DNA of 64,000 nt, from positions 744,001 through 808,000 of the forward strand of contig JAFEKR010000010.1 of assembly GCA_019022495.1 (NCBI GenBank), given 5' to 3'. Positions 1 through 12,309 of this stretch are shown one piece after another; the stretch's first letter is position 1; each line of letters starts with the position of its first letter. The position numbers were made by a program, and so were the translations under genes. The DNA is from Epichloe hybrida. Taxonomy: Eukaryota > Ascomycota > Sordariomycetes > Hypocreales > Clavicipitaceae. The notes beneath the pieces were generated by a model. The model was not told the DNA's origin and ran no database searches. It saw only the letters and a list, made by a program, of their open reading frames with translations.

Positions 1-3000
1 CACCGCCTGGATAGATTGCTGCCAGTCGCCTGAGTCGCTGACTATTTCTTGCCAGTCCATGCTTGCATTGTAATCAATCAACTGTATGAACATCGAAGAC
101 GGCCCAGAAGATTGAGTCTCCTCTTGCTCAAAGTACGCTGTAGGGACGAAGCTAACCTTCAAGATATCGTGGTTCTTGCTGACATGTTGCCAAGCTTGGC
201 GCACTCTTGCAATGTCAACTGTCGAGGGAAGTCGCCAGGAATAGCTAGCCCAATAAAGCATGGGATCCCTCAATGTTTCGACTAGCATTCCATCTTGGAA
301 AACTGTGGTAGGAACTAGGGAGAAATGAGCTGGGTCTCTTGCTAGGTGTCGTGATACCAAAGGTTTCCAATGATCAAGATATCTGCTCAAGAGTGTCTTC
401 CAATTCGAAGTGCCCTGTCTCTTAACAGATAGGTGATTGTTGAGGTCCTCAATCGTTACACTATCCAATACTTGGATGGCGGATATGTCATGTCCATCGT
501 TTTTAAATCTTGAACTGAGTCTGATTGCTCCAATTGAATCAACGCCAAGCTCAGAAAGAGTCGTGCTCCTCGACAATGTTTTCGGCATAATTTTGATAAC
601 GCCTTGAATCTTTTCAAGAAGAGGTCGATGCTTGATACACCATGCGGGGTCAACTTGTTCATCCGCGACCGGCGACATCGGCTGCATAGACCACTCTCTG
701 CCGACAACTTCTAATAGTCGCTTGCGATTGACTTTGGAGGATTGATTGCGGGGCAAGCAGTTCAATGGCATGAAAACGTCTGGCACCATGTGCCGTGGAA
801 GCTCAGCGGTAGCGTGTCTTTTCACGGCTTGTGCTACTAATTGCGCCTCCTCGTTCTTCAGAATACAGAAGTTATCGACGTCAGATGACTTCTGTAGCCC
901 ACAGTCCACGAAGCATATGAGAGAAGATTGCGTGGAGCCGGGAAGTTTGGCCAGCAACACTTCACTGTGAACAACAGACTCGTGGCCTGCTGAGCAGACA
1001 GTGGATATCTCTGTGAGTTCTACACGCATGCCCCTGATCTTGACCAGATCATCTTTTCGACCAACAAAGTCAAAGCTTCCATCGGCAAGCTGTCTAACGT
1101 AGTCTCCTGTGTGGTAAACACGGCATTGCAAAGTCGAATTCCACCGGAACCTGTTGTTACTACTGTGTACATTGTCCCAGTACCCAGGCGAAAGCTGAGG
1201 GCCAGATATGACAAGCTCTCCCAGCATGTGCTTCATCACTGGATATCCAGATGCCATCACGTATGCATTGACGGCTGGGAGGGCAGTTCCGATGTTCCCA
1301 CTTCTTGATGCTGCGCTCAGCCTGTTGATAGTAGTGTTGATTGCCGTTTCTGCTGACCCGTACACGTTGCAGAGAGACATGCGTGACTTCCACTTGTCTG
1401 CTAGAATCTGCGGTAGTACTTCGCCTCCCATTGTTGCTACTCGCAACGTTTCGAAGTCCTGGGGCAGCAAAGTGCTGGCAAATGTCGGTGTCATCGAGGT
1501 GTGTGTCGCGCCGACCTTGTTGGCTAAAGCTATAAATGAGCCAAGGAGGATGTCTCTGGTGGCAGAAACAAGCGTCCCCCCCAGTCTCCATGCTGTAAAC
1601 ACATCACACACAAATGCGTCAAAGGTATAATTCGCGAACTGAAGAAACCGGACTTCACAGCCTCTCAAGTCCAAGTCCACATTGACACGCTGAATATACG
1701 AGTCGATGGACAAACTCGCTGACTCATGTGAGATAGGAACTCCTTTAGGTGTGCCAGTGGTTCCACTGGTGAAGATGACGTAGGCGATGTCTGATCTCTG
1801 TATCGAGTGGTTGTCCAATCTCGCAGACTCCGATGCTTTTAAAGTCCGAGAAGTGCTACAAGAGCCCCCTTCCAGTAAATCGGATACACTGATTGACTTG
1901 AAAGAAGCAGGCAGAATGGAAGACAGTTGAGAAGTGGTCGATTTGCTAGTGAAGCAGATTCCCGCAGTTGTCTTTTCAATGAGAAAGATTTGTCGAGCAG
2001 GAGGGTAGCTCGGATCAACCGGGCACCAAGCAGCTCCAGCTTTCAGTATGCCCAATAAGGTAATGTATAACTCCGGGCATTTCTCCATGAAAATAGGCAC
2101 AACATGTTTTGAGCCTTCTTTTGCAGGCAACTGACTCATCAGAAACCCAGCAACCCTTGTTGCTTTCACTTCTAGATCTGCATAGGTCAGTTGAACCTTG
2201 GGATGATCGACACTCAAGTCGTCATAGAATGCTAGCGCAATCGCATTTGGTGACTTCTGGGCGAATTCGGCGACGCATTCGTGTAACAACTGCTGGCCCA
2301 AGTGGTGGTACCCGTTGATCTGTTCGAGTTGGCCAGGCCCCTGCAGAGATGTCCAAACTGAAGGGTCCATATACTTCGCGTTGGGATAAGACATGATATG
2401 GTTTGTGACTCGTGCAAGATTTGCGAGCATGGTATAAGCCGCATCATCATCGAGAAGTGCAGTTTGGTAGGTCAATCTGAACTCCAAAAGGCCGGATCGA
2501 TCGGGATAGACTTCAATCATCACAGCTAGGTCGTTGTGCATACCAGGATGACACACTCTCTCGTACAATGCCTCACCTTTGCCACTGTTTAGGTACATCT
2601 GGAGAGCAATGGTTGTATCGTATCGAGCCCCAGTTATGGGTGTATGTAAATAGGAAAGAGCTGCGGTATTTTGTGCTGTTCTTTCCAGAAGTATGTCGAT
2701 GTTTCGTTTGTCGTTTTCCTCGTTCAAATTCACTCGAGTTGATTGGATTGTGAGAACCGGCGCAGAACAATTGGCCAGCTCCGTTGTGAATCGATCCGAC
2801 ATGGTATTTCCAAATGCAACATCTCGCTCACCGGTATAAGTAAACAGGATCTGTGCCCAGGCTGCTTGCAAGATAGAAAGAGGGGAGCATTGCAGGGCTG
2901 CAGCTTGACGCGTCAGGCTCTCCAGCGACAGATCAGACATGAAGCTGTATCCACCACAGACATTCTCGTCGGGTCCTGGAACGGTGCTGCGAAGACATGG

Positions 3001-6000
3001 GAAAGAAGGCGAAAGAAACCCATCCATGTAAGCCTGCCAGAACTGAGCTGCTTCAGCTCTGTTCTCCGAGAAATGTCTTTCAACGGCAGTCAGAACCCCA
3101 GTTCGCTCGATGCTTGGTTGCCCAAAGTATTCTCTCTCGATATCCTCCAAGAGAAGAGTTTCTGAGCCACCATCAAAGACGGAGTGTAGCTGGCTGAAGA
3201 CTATAATAGTTTGAGTGGGTGATTGTACAACCGATAAGCGTCGAGGTGGCTCATAAAGCGAGATCTTCTCCTCGGCCGCCTTTTGGGCCGCTTGGATGAC
3301 GTCTTTGCATTCGTTATCAGATTTCGCGCTGTAAAAATGTGGCTTGATTTGAGCTGCTTCATGATCGGGCGATAAGATACACTGAGCAAAGGGTGTAAGA
3401 TCATCGTTTACCTCAACGAAGACTGAGCGCATAATGTCGTAACGTGACAGCACGCGAGTCCAAGATTCAACAATCTTTTGAGAATTCAGCTCCGACTTCA
3501 CAGTATAAACTGTATGCTGAATGAATGCTTTCCCACCCGGAACCGCTTGAAAGCCGTTTGCATCAGCAGTGAGAAGGAAGCTAGCCAATGCCACGGCCTG
3601 AGACGTGGTCACTGGTAAAAAGGAGACTATGTTATCTTCATTGAAGCCCAATGCGCTGAGACACTGCTTCTTGTGACGATTCTCGAAGTCGATGAGTAGA
3701 GTCTGCAAATTTCTCGCTTTAGCCAGCGAGGGCGTGGATCGATTCAATGCTTGTTGAGCTTTGGTGTCGAGATCACCAAGATTATGGCATGTAAGGATGT
3801 CCGTAACTTGAAGCCCTTCGATTCCAATCTCCCTGAAATTCTGCAGAAGTCCGACAGAACGTAGACTGTCAATACCTAAAGATAGGAGTGTGGTCGCAGA
3901 CGTGATCTTGTCCGATCCCACGATAGCGACACTGGAGACTGCCTCAATTACACTCTGCAGCATTGGGATTGAGCTGCTTCCTGCTTCACGATGGCCATCC
4001 ACATCCCCATTTCTCAAGCGTCTCAGCCCTGATTTCTCCGGCGATAAGCAGTACTTGGCCAAGGTTTTCCGGTCGGTCTTCTCACTCGCCAGACGGGGCA
4101 GCTTGTCCATCACGTAGTAAATCGACGGGCGCATATGTGGTTGCAACACATTTTCTGCTCTTTCTTGGCAAGCAGCCAATACATCGCTGTCGCTTTTTTC
4201 CGTCCGACAAGTTACGACAGCAATCAATTGCACTTGTGGCAGACCAGAGACTTCCGGTTTCAGAGCCACTGCCGCCACTTCGGCAATGAGAGGATTTCGC
4301 AGCCCGGCCTCAATTTCTCCTAGTTCGACTCGCCTGCCAAGAATTTTTATTTGATCCGACGACAATCTTCCTAAGAACTCGACTTGCAGAGTGCCATCTG
4401 GGCCCATGATCAACCTTGCCATGTCTCCTGTTCGGTACAATTTTCCGTAAGGCTCGACGTCAACAAAGGCGGCTGCAGTTTTTTCGGGACTTTTGAGATA
4501 GCCGATACTCAGTTGCGGACCTCCAATGGCTAATTCACCTGCAAAGCCTAGAGGTACAGCCTTGGGTGGCTCGGATGAGTCCAGTATGATATTGGAACAC
4601 GTAGGCAAGGGTGGGCCTATAAGAGATCCTCTGTGTTTCAGTGACACTCTCGCATCTACCGTACAGGTGATGGTGGCTTCAGTCGGACCATAGGCGTTGA
4701 GAAGATTTGTATCACCGTCTGCCACTGATGGATCACGATCCCGGGCAAAAAGCTCCGAAGCCTCGCGTTTTAGCATTTCGCCGCAGACCCATACCTCGCG
4801 AAGTTTTGGGATCCTGCTCGGCCTCAGTAAAGACGCCAAAGTCGGCGTGGTCATTGTAATCGTTGCTTCCAACTGAGTAATGACTGACTCAGCATCAGTG
4901 AGCATCATGGTTCTGTCGCAAGCACATATTGTGCCACCGATGGAGAAAGTGACGAAGATTTCCAAGACGCATAGGTCGAACGTTGGCGCCGCCATTTGGA
5001 ACCACCTGATACTTGATGGCCCCGATTCGAACGAGTGGGGAGATGCCGCAATGTTCGCAGCAATTGAGCACACAGCAGCATGGTGTGTTATCTGAACGCC
5101 TTTCGGTTTGCCGGTAGAGCCACTGGTAAACAGAATATAAGCGACATCATTCTCAGACGTGTTGACCAACGGAGGCGGCCTTTGCAGCAAATGCTCGCAG
5201 TTTTGGCGAGCAATTGTCTCTACGTTGATGAACGTGAAAATCGACGAGTCTCCAATGATCCTGTCGAAGTACTCGAGTGTCTCGGCGGAGCCAAGCACGA
5301 CCTTGGAACTGGTAAGTCCTGTCATGTGCTGGAGCAGTTCCGAGGGGCAATCGGTAGGAACTGGGCATACTACGCAGCCTGCTTTGAGAATTCCCAACCA
5401 GGCAATGTATAATTCTGCCGAAGTGCTCAAAGCAACAGTGATATTTCGATCCGTGTGATCTGCGTCAACACCAATGATCTGCAGAATCTTTTCTGCCAGG
5501 TCCGAAGACAGATCATCCAGATTCTTGTAAGTGTAGGTTGCTCTGCCTGTCGAGCTTAAGGCGTCCAATGCTATTCTGCCAGGGTTTTCCCTCACTCGAG
5601 CCAAGAAGGCGTTATGCAGTAAAGGCTTCGCATATTCCTGAGGCCGTTTTGGAAGGCAGAGTTGACTCTCGAAATCTGGCGGAGTCATCAATGGAGGATG
5701 GTTCAAAACTGACTGGCCCTGAAAGTTCAAGGTCTGAAGCTGAAGCTCTTGATTCGATTCTTCTTCACTGTGCTGAGAGGGGTTTGTCCAACCCATGTAG
5801 GAGCACAAGGAGGTACTGATAGATTGCAGAAGCGGCCGAGGTACGAGATCTCGGCAAATGCGTACAGAGTAGCTTGACATGTCGACGGCGACAACGAAGG
5901 ATTTTTCAAGAGTAAAAAGTCTCGAATCATTGTTACGAAGCTGCCGGCGAATGATAATACCGAACTCAGAATGACCGCTTTCTACAAATGGTGTGCTGCG

Positions 6001-6312
6001 CAACAGTGTGATTCCATTGTAGTCACTAGTCGCCTGCGTTGGGTCTTTTTTTGCTTGGGCCGTGCCAGATTCCGCAATATCGGATCCGCCGTTGCTGGGA
6101 GAAATGATGAAGTCGAATGATATCTCATCATCCCCGACCAAGCTTGATACAAAATTGGCAAAGCGACGCAAGGTCTCATCCTGACTCTGGTGTTGAGTGT
6201 CGATGTTGCCGCAAATAGTATGATGGCGCGCATTGCTTCCTACTGACTGTCTCTGCTTCGGCCCCTCAAAGCAGTGTAAGGCGGGAAAGCGGGTGACGGC
6301 TACTTGATCCAT
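1..6312 (-). CDS. Siderophore-type nonribosomal peptide synthetase, partial (A-T-C-A-T-C...)
   Basis: Open without a stop for 2104 codons from the ATG at 6312 to the left edge, so the C-terminus is missing. Order: about 230 residues resembling the tail of a C domain; A1 (about 235-750; core A3 [14 protein letters not shown] at 392-405, NAYGPTE near 538); T1 with LGIDSL, Ser816; C1 (about 880-1310) whose HHxxxDG motif reads LHSVFDG at 1042-1048, so the first His is lost and the second kept; A2 (about 1350-1860; [12 protein letters not shown] near 1513, NVYGSAE near 1648 instead of NxYGPTE); T2 with LGVDSI, Ser1926; start of C2. No epimerase or TE is seen. This layout fits fungal hydroxamate siderophore synthetases (SidD/NPS6, SidE or SidC class), which assemble acyl-hydroxyornithine units in the cytosol. 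The divergent ABC exporter and the iron-type GATA sites in the shared promoter support this. A relaxed A2 would fit NPS6/SidD, but the class cannot be fixed without the C-terminus. Confidence 0.85.
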
Positions 6313-6892
6313 AACTTACTTTGTTGAAGTCTTTGTGAGTCGAGCGTTTTTGAAGCCGTTTTACTGACGTTTTGAGCTGGGGGGACTTTCTTTCCTCATA
6401 CTTTGTAAATTTGTTTCATAACGAGGTGGGTACTTTTTCTGCCAAGGACTTTTACAAACTGTCAGGGTCTAGTCCTATTCTTGCCCGGTTGAACACATAA
6501 ACAAGCATCGTGTGCGTATCAGTCTTGCGTCTAACAGGGTTCATCGACCAGATGGTGGGTCGGATACAAGAGACTCAAGAGTGCGGCGATCAACAAGGAC
6601 AAAAAAACAAACCGTGGGCGGTACTGTGAGTCATCTTGGTTATGCCACCACAATTCAGTTTTTTCTTCATGCCTCGCCCATCCGCCTAAAACCAAGGGCC
6701 GAAGATCCGTGATGTGCTCGGCTCGGTCTAGTGCCAAATCCGCCTCGATGGATACATGCCTCGTGCCTCCTGACTGCGAAGCGACAAGGGGCGTCGCATT
6801 ACTGGGCATGATGATAAAGGCGGTAATCTCCCTTTCGACATAATGGCCGAGTCGGCGGCGAGGCCTCGGCTTTGAGACAAGGGCAGGAAAAA

Positions 6893-6901
6893 TTATCTGA
6901 T
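6893..6901 (-). promoter_or_regulatory. SreA-type iron-responsive GATA site 1
   Basis: The plus strand reads TTATCTGAT, the reverse complement of ATCAGATAA, an exact match to ATCWGATAA, the published site of the fungal iron-regulatory GATA repressors (SreA/SRE/Fep1). It lies 581 bp upstream of the NRPS start. Confidence 0.7.
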
Positions 6902-6911
6902 CCAGACAAGG

Positions 6912-6920
6912 TTATCAGAC
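6912..6920 (-). promoter_or_regulatory. SreA-type GATA site, one mismatch
   Basis: TTATCAGAC (reverse GTCTGATAA) matches ATCWGATAA at eight of nine positions. It starts 19 bp after the start of site 1, so the two could be bound as a pair, as is typical for two-finger GATA repressors. Confidence 0.5.
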
Positions 6921-7185
6921 CCGGTTCAAAAAGGGGCCCAAGGGTGCGCACTGTGTGTTGGGGTGGGTCCTGACTCCTCCCCGCCGGTACGAAGTGACTG
7001 CAGATTGATTAGCTCCACCTGATGTTGAGAGCGTGCGGCATGTTAAACGCCGATTGGTGGGCAGGTGGTGTGGTAGCAAAACTTCCGACCTGGATGGATC
7101 CATTTCCTTCCTCATTGCCAAGTTTTCCTGGCCACGAGGATCGATTGGCCAGGATCGTGGCGAACTCCACCCATTCCTCGTAGGC

Positions 7186-7194
7186 TTATCTGAT
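7186..7194 (-). promoter_or_regulatory. SreA-type iron-responsive GATA site 2
   Basis: A second exact TTATCTGAT (ATCAGATAA on the minus strand), 411 bp upstream of the ABC transporter start. With site 1 it places an exact site on each gene's side of the shared promoter. Confidence 0.7.
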
Positions 7195-7407
7195 CTTTGC
7201 GGAAATCCTTGCTGGGGGGTGTGCTGGGGGGGTGTGCTGGGTTTATCAATCCGGCATCCATGTCCTATTCTCTTCTCTCCACAGAGGCGGCGACGAGGAG
7301 AAAGGACCAAGGTAGGATCTGAGTCCTGAGTGGAGTTAATGGAGTTGGGCACACAGCAAATAATGGAGTTTCGCTTCCAGTCTACATTAGTCATTGTCAC
7401 CGTCTCT

Positions 7408-7473
7408 GGACCTGCCGCTGGACCTGGACCCGGACCCGGACCTGGACCCGGACCCGGACCTGGACTTGGACCT
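7408..7473. repeat. GGACCY hexamer minisatellite
   Basis: About ten imperfect tandem hexamers (GGACCT, GGACCC, one GGACTT). Read as protein they give a Gly-Pro run, but no supported gene uses that frame. The array lies about 130 bp before the ABC start codon, in its probable 5' UTR or core promoter. Confidence 0.75.
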
Positions 7474-7604
7474 CATTTTCCGATACGTGAGTTTATTATG
7501 AGGCCTCGCCGCAGATGTCAGAATAAACAGGTGCAACGGGCCGTTCGATTCATCAGGGCGGGCGAACAGATTCGAAACGTCTTCTTCATCACGACACATC
7601 ACCA

Positions 7605-10600
7605 ATGTCGAATACGACCGAGAAAATGACTGCCAAAAAGGTACGTTAGAAGTAGAAACCCCAATCCATGTTTCCCATGACTGATTTGGCCCTCAAAAGC
7701 GGTCTCAATCCGCCTTTGGCTACATCCGCCTGCTGGTGGCCGTGGGACCGAAGCCTCTGGATTTCGTGCTGCTGGCTTTCGGGATCCTGGCCTCCATTGC
7801 TGCTGGCGTGCCATTCCCCATCATGTCAGTATTGTTCGGTCAATTGGTCGATCAGCTGAATGGTGCATCTTGCGCGAACGGGCAGCAGTCGGGCGACTCG
7901 GATGAAAACGCCATCGCCAACAAAGTTCTTTTCACCGTGTACATAACAATCGCCAACTTTATTCTCATTTACGTTGCCAGTGGTGCCTGGACCATATTTG
8001 GCGAGCGCTTAGTTCGCCGTCTCCGGTATGCTTACCTGCGGTCTTTGCTCAAGCAGGAGGTTGCTTTTTTCGAAACTTGTCCCGCTGGCGAGGTCGCTAC
8101 CAGACTGGACGGCGATCTTACTACGATCCAGGCCGGCGTGTCAGAAAAGGTCGGAATCGTCATTCAAAGCCTCTCGTATTTTGTTACCGCATACATTGTG
8201 GCGTTCACATTGGACGCTCCGCTGTCGGGAATGCTCGTGAGCCTGGTACCAGCTTTCATGCTCATGGCATTTCTCGGTGGGCACTTTTCCAAGAAGTACA
8301 GAGGTCAGTTTGAAGAACGACTCGCGCCGGCTATCTCGGTGGCATCCGAATCGATATCCAATATGAAGCTCATCAAAGCTTTTCGCGCCGGCAAGAAGAT
8401 CGAAGCCATTTTCGAAACTCACCTGGCTACCACGCGGCGACCTGCCTTGGGCAAACTCCTGACAGCGGCAGTCCAGATGGGCTTGCTGTATTTCATTGCA
8501 TATTCTGCAAATGCCTTGGCGATTTCGCAGGGAGGAAGACAGGTGGCTGATTCAATCGCGTCGGGGTCGGGTGTCACTTTTGGAGCTGTGTATGCAGTCA
8601 TGATGACACTGATAGATTGTATGCAAAAAAAACCCTCCATCTTTCTTTGTTGAGTTCCTTGAATCCATAATTTTGTGGCCTACTCATGCGTGTCCGTAGC
8701 ATCATATATCATCAGCCAAGTTGCTCCATTTGCAACAATTTTTGCGGCAGCGTCAGGAGCCGCCGATAAGATTCTCGATACAATTCACCGCAAACCAAAC
8801 ATTGATTCATCCGAGGGTGCCGATGGCCTTATCATGCCAAAGGTTGAGGGCAAGGTTGAGTTTCGGGACGTTGTGTTCCGCTACCCAAGTCGTCCCGGGG
8901 TGAAGGTCCACGACCATCTCAGTCTTACGATCCCTGCTGGGAAAATGACTGGTATCGTCGGCGGCTCCGGAAGCGGCAAGTCTACCATAGCCACATTGAC
9001 ACAGCGATTTTATGATCCAGACGAAGGGGCCGTCCTGGTTGATGACCAAGACGTGCGAGACATCCAACTGCGAGCTCTGCGGGGTCACATTGGCTACGTC
9101 GAACAGAATCCTGTTCTTTTTGACCGCTCAATCATGGAAAACATTGCACATGGCTTGATAGGCTCTTCGAGACCGGAACACGCGCCTTTGCATGGCCTAC
9201 TTGTCAGTGGCGATCTTTCTCGACTTGCAGACGAGGTTGTCGAGGGGGGTGACATGGACGAACTGGCAGCACGATCATCACAGCTGAACGAGCTGCTGTC
9301 CCTGATTCGAGTTGCAGCTACGCAAGCAGGGCTGGATACATCCCTCGTCAAATTTCCACACGGCTTGGCTACATCCGTCGGCACTGGTGGTGGGAATCTT
9401 AGCGGTGGTCAGAAGCAGCGCGTGGCTCTCGCACGTGCTCTTATTCGGCAGCCGTCTATTCTTATCCTCGACGAGGCTACCGCTGCCCTTGACTCAAGCA
9501 CGGAGGCACAGATCATGGGGTCTATTCATAATCTTCCGGGTAAGAGGACCATTCTCTTCGTGGCACATCGGTTGAGTACTGTGAAGAATGCCGACAACAT
9601 TCTTGTCATGGGGCCTGGAGGTAAAATCATTGAACACGGCAGTTACCCGACGCTTCTGAGCTCTGGCGGTGTCTTTGCCTCCATGGTTCAATCCCAAGCG
9701 ATCGTGGCTGAAGAAGAGGGTAAAGATTCAACTTCGAAGGCGCCCGAATCATGCCATGCTGAAAAGATCGATGCAGTTATGACCTTGGGCAGTGACAACA
9801 AACAAGGGGCGACAGTCAATGAGACGATCAACGAAGAATCGCTATCGGCAGACAAAAAGGCACACGTCAAGCCGGAGGCGGAAATGAGCAGCCTCGCCGT
9901 CTTCTTCCATCTCATGAAGATAGACCGTATGCGCCACCGCGTTGCATCAATCGTAGGTCTCTTTGCCTCCATCATTGTCGGCGGAGCACATACTGGTGAA
10001 GCCATCATCTTTGGCAATGCCGTTGCCAACCTGGCCTTTTGCCGTGCGCCGCCTGATGTTCGCCGCAGTGCTGCTCTCTACGGCCTTCTTTTTTTCCTGC
10101 TTGCCGTCCTTGAATTCTTTGCAAACACAGTGTCCGTCTCATGTTTTGGGTACGTCTCTGACGGGCTCGTCAACAACATTCGCAGGTACACCTTGCGATC
10201 TTTGCTTCGTCGTGATCTGCAATGGCATGAGACAGGAGACAGGACGCCAGGTGCCCTCATAGGCTACTTCACGGCTGACGCGACGGCCATGAGTGGCTTG
10301 ACGGGAACAATTTTGGGCGTCACAGTGTCAGTCTTGGTGACTCTGCTTGGTGGCATCATTCTCGCCAACATTGTGGCGTGGAAGGTCTCTCTCGTCCTGA
10401 CCGCTTGTGTGCCTCTGATCTTCGCTTCCGGATTTCTTCGACTCCGTCTCCAGGCACGATTTGCGGCGCGACACGCCAAAGCATTCTCGGACTCTGTCTC
10501 TACCGCTACAGAGTCGGTCACACAAATCAAGACCGTATCTGCGTTTTCTCTGCAGGAGGAGGTTCTCAACACATTCCACAGATCACTCGGTGGCCCGTAC

Positions 10601-11206
10601 AAGGCTACTCTAAAGTCGATTGCTTTTGGCAATCTATGGCTTGCCGGGGCTTTCAGCATCGGAACCTTGGTCAAAGCCCTGGCCTTTTGGTGGGGTGGCC
10701 GCCTCATAGCTCGAGGGGAGATCACGCAGACTGCCTTCCTCATCAGTCTGGTATCCCTTTTGTCTGCAGCAGAAACCAGCGGTCAGCTATTCAGTCTGAG
10801 CCCGGACGTCACCAAGGCTGTCGTGGCTGCTCGTCGCGTGTTTGGCCTGATCTGCCCAGATGGCAAAACCGATCGACTTCGTCTCGAACAACCGCCACCT
10901 TCTGATGCGGAGAAAAACTTGGCTCCTCGTTCTGGTCCTGCTGGTCCAGAGGTGGGAGTGGAGATCTCTCTTCAGAATGTCCACTTCTCATACCCAAACA
11001 GTCCCGATACTCCAATCCTTCGAGATTTGTCACTTGACATTCCTGCGGGGTCATTTGTGGCTCTTGTTGGGACGAGTGGAGTCGGGAAATCCACCATCCT
11101 CTCATTACTCGGTGGTTTATACAAGTCCACGGGGGGCAAAGTGACACTCGACGGCTACGACATCGGCAGACGTCGTCACAATGCAAGCGACGGCGAGGCC
11201 TTTGCA

Positions 11207-11239
<33 letters not shown>

Positions 11240-11788
11240 GACCCCTTGCCCATCTGGAATGACATGGCCCTGGTGCCACAGGACCCCACTCTATTCTCCG
11301 GGACCCTGGCGTTCAACATCAATTTAGGCAGTCGGGACGGCCAGGACGCATCCCCGGCTGAAATTGAGGATGCTGCTCGTCTTGCCCACATCCACGACAC
11401 AATCAAAGAACTTCCCAAGGCATATGAAACGCTCTGCGGTCCGTCAGGGTCTCAAGTCTTCTCTGGTGGCCAGAAGCAACGACTTTGCATCGCCCGAGCT
11501 CTGATTCGAAATCCACGTCTATTACTGCTGGACGAGCCGAGCAGTGCCATGGACGCAGAGAGCGAGCGCCTCTTTGAAAGGACTCTCGAGGGCCTTATGA
11601 GGCGCAACGATGAGGGTAAAAGACGAGTCACAGTGGTCACCATTGCCCATAGGCTACGAACAGTCATGAAAGCAGACAAGATCTTTGTCATTGAACATGG
11701 GCAGATCCTCGATGTGGGCACACACAATGAGCTTGTGTCACGATGCGTCAAGTATCGCGAAGATGTCATGCATCAGACGTTGAACTAG
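7605..11788 (+). CDS. ABCB-type full ABC transporter, probable siderophore/metabolite exporter (SitT-like)
   Basis: Model: exons 7605-7640, 7700-8618, 8700-11788 (1347 aa). Intron 1 is GTACGT..AAG with a CTGAT branch site; intron 2 is GTATGC..TAG. Both keep frame and join an otherwise headless ORF to MSNTTEKMTAKK. Order TMD1-NBD1-TMD2-NBD2. NBD1: Walker A GGSGSGKST (Lys412), signature LSGGQ (552-556), Walker B ILILDEA (Asp576-Glu577), H-loop VAHRLST. NBD2: GTSGVGKST (Lys1115), FSGGQ (to Gln1243), LLLLDEP (Asp1263-Glu1264), IAHRLRT. All catalytic motifs are intact, so it should be an active plasma- or vesicle-membrane exporter. Odd points: about 50 extra residues in NBD1 between the Q-loop and the signature, and ten consecutive Asp (1155-1164) between Walker A and the Q-loop of NBD2. 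The shared promoter with the NRPS suggests export of its product; multidrug efflux is the alternative. Confidence 0.9.
11207..11236 (+). repeat. GAC microsatellite coding for poly-Asp in NBD2
   Basis: Ten perfect GAC codons followed by GAG GAC give an acidic run inside the second nucleotide-binding domain of the ABC transporter. A triplet repeat here can change length without breaking the frame. Confidence 0.85.
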
Positions 11789-12309
11789 TAGTACATGGTT
11801 TTCGGGTGAATTACAAAAAAAAAAAAGCATGGGATTTACTATAGAGCGGGCAATTTTCATAGCAGAACGCATTCCTTCCTGGATTCCTCCGTACACATTG
11901 AATAATACGCGTACGTACACTGCACGGCTTCTATCTCGAGGGTCCGTTCCTTGCCAGCTTGTAGCTAGTTTGCTTCATGCGGGTAGCACATGTATCTCTG
12001 GGAGCGTCATCACACCGAGTTGAATGTAAAGAAGAGTCTGGAACAATCACACAATTGGGGACGGTTGACCTCGGCATTGCATGTTGCCTGCCGACGCGAG
12101 CCCAGTAAGCCCAGCTTCGCTGTCCCTTGTGGTTCCTGGATGTGACGCTTTTCCCCGCACATCCACGACACAAAGGGTCCCGGTAGGATCGATTAGGAAG
12201 GTACTCAAATGCATGTCAAAGACAGATGTCCGAACAGGTCTAACGTCGCGGGCTTTTCAAAAATCGCAAACCGCAAACTTTCTCATCCTCAAAGAGGCAA
12301 GGGGGGTAC
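11789..12309. other. Intergenic, downstream of the ABC transporter
   Basis: Starts with a short A-run (about 11814-11826) that could belong to the 3' UTR. Short ORFs on both strands have no recognisable protein and overlap one another. No RNA gene or repeat is seen. Confidence 0.5.

Larger units (their letters stand above)
6313..7604. promoter_or_regulatory. Divergent promoter between the NRPS and the ABC transporter
   Basis: A 1.29-kb non-coding stretch between two start codons that point away from each other. It holds two exact ATCWGATAA-type sites and one near match, two CCAAT boxes in reverse orientation (ATTGG at 7053-7057 and 7144-7148), a G-rich run near 7212-7235 and a GGACCY minisatellite near the ABC gene. 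ORFs inside it are short and show no recognisable protein. Sharing one promoter suggests co-regulation of synthetase and exporter. Confidence 0.75.

Noticed and set aside
1160..1630. Overlapping ORFs of 140-143 codons on both strands inside the NRPS
   Set aside because: They lie wholly within the intact A2 domain reading frame and encode nothing recognisable, so they are shadows.
7330..7629. 99-codon plus ORF with a Gly-Pro run
   Set aside because: The run is the reading of a hexamer minisatellite; the ORF overlaps the true ABC first exon in another frame and has no other support.
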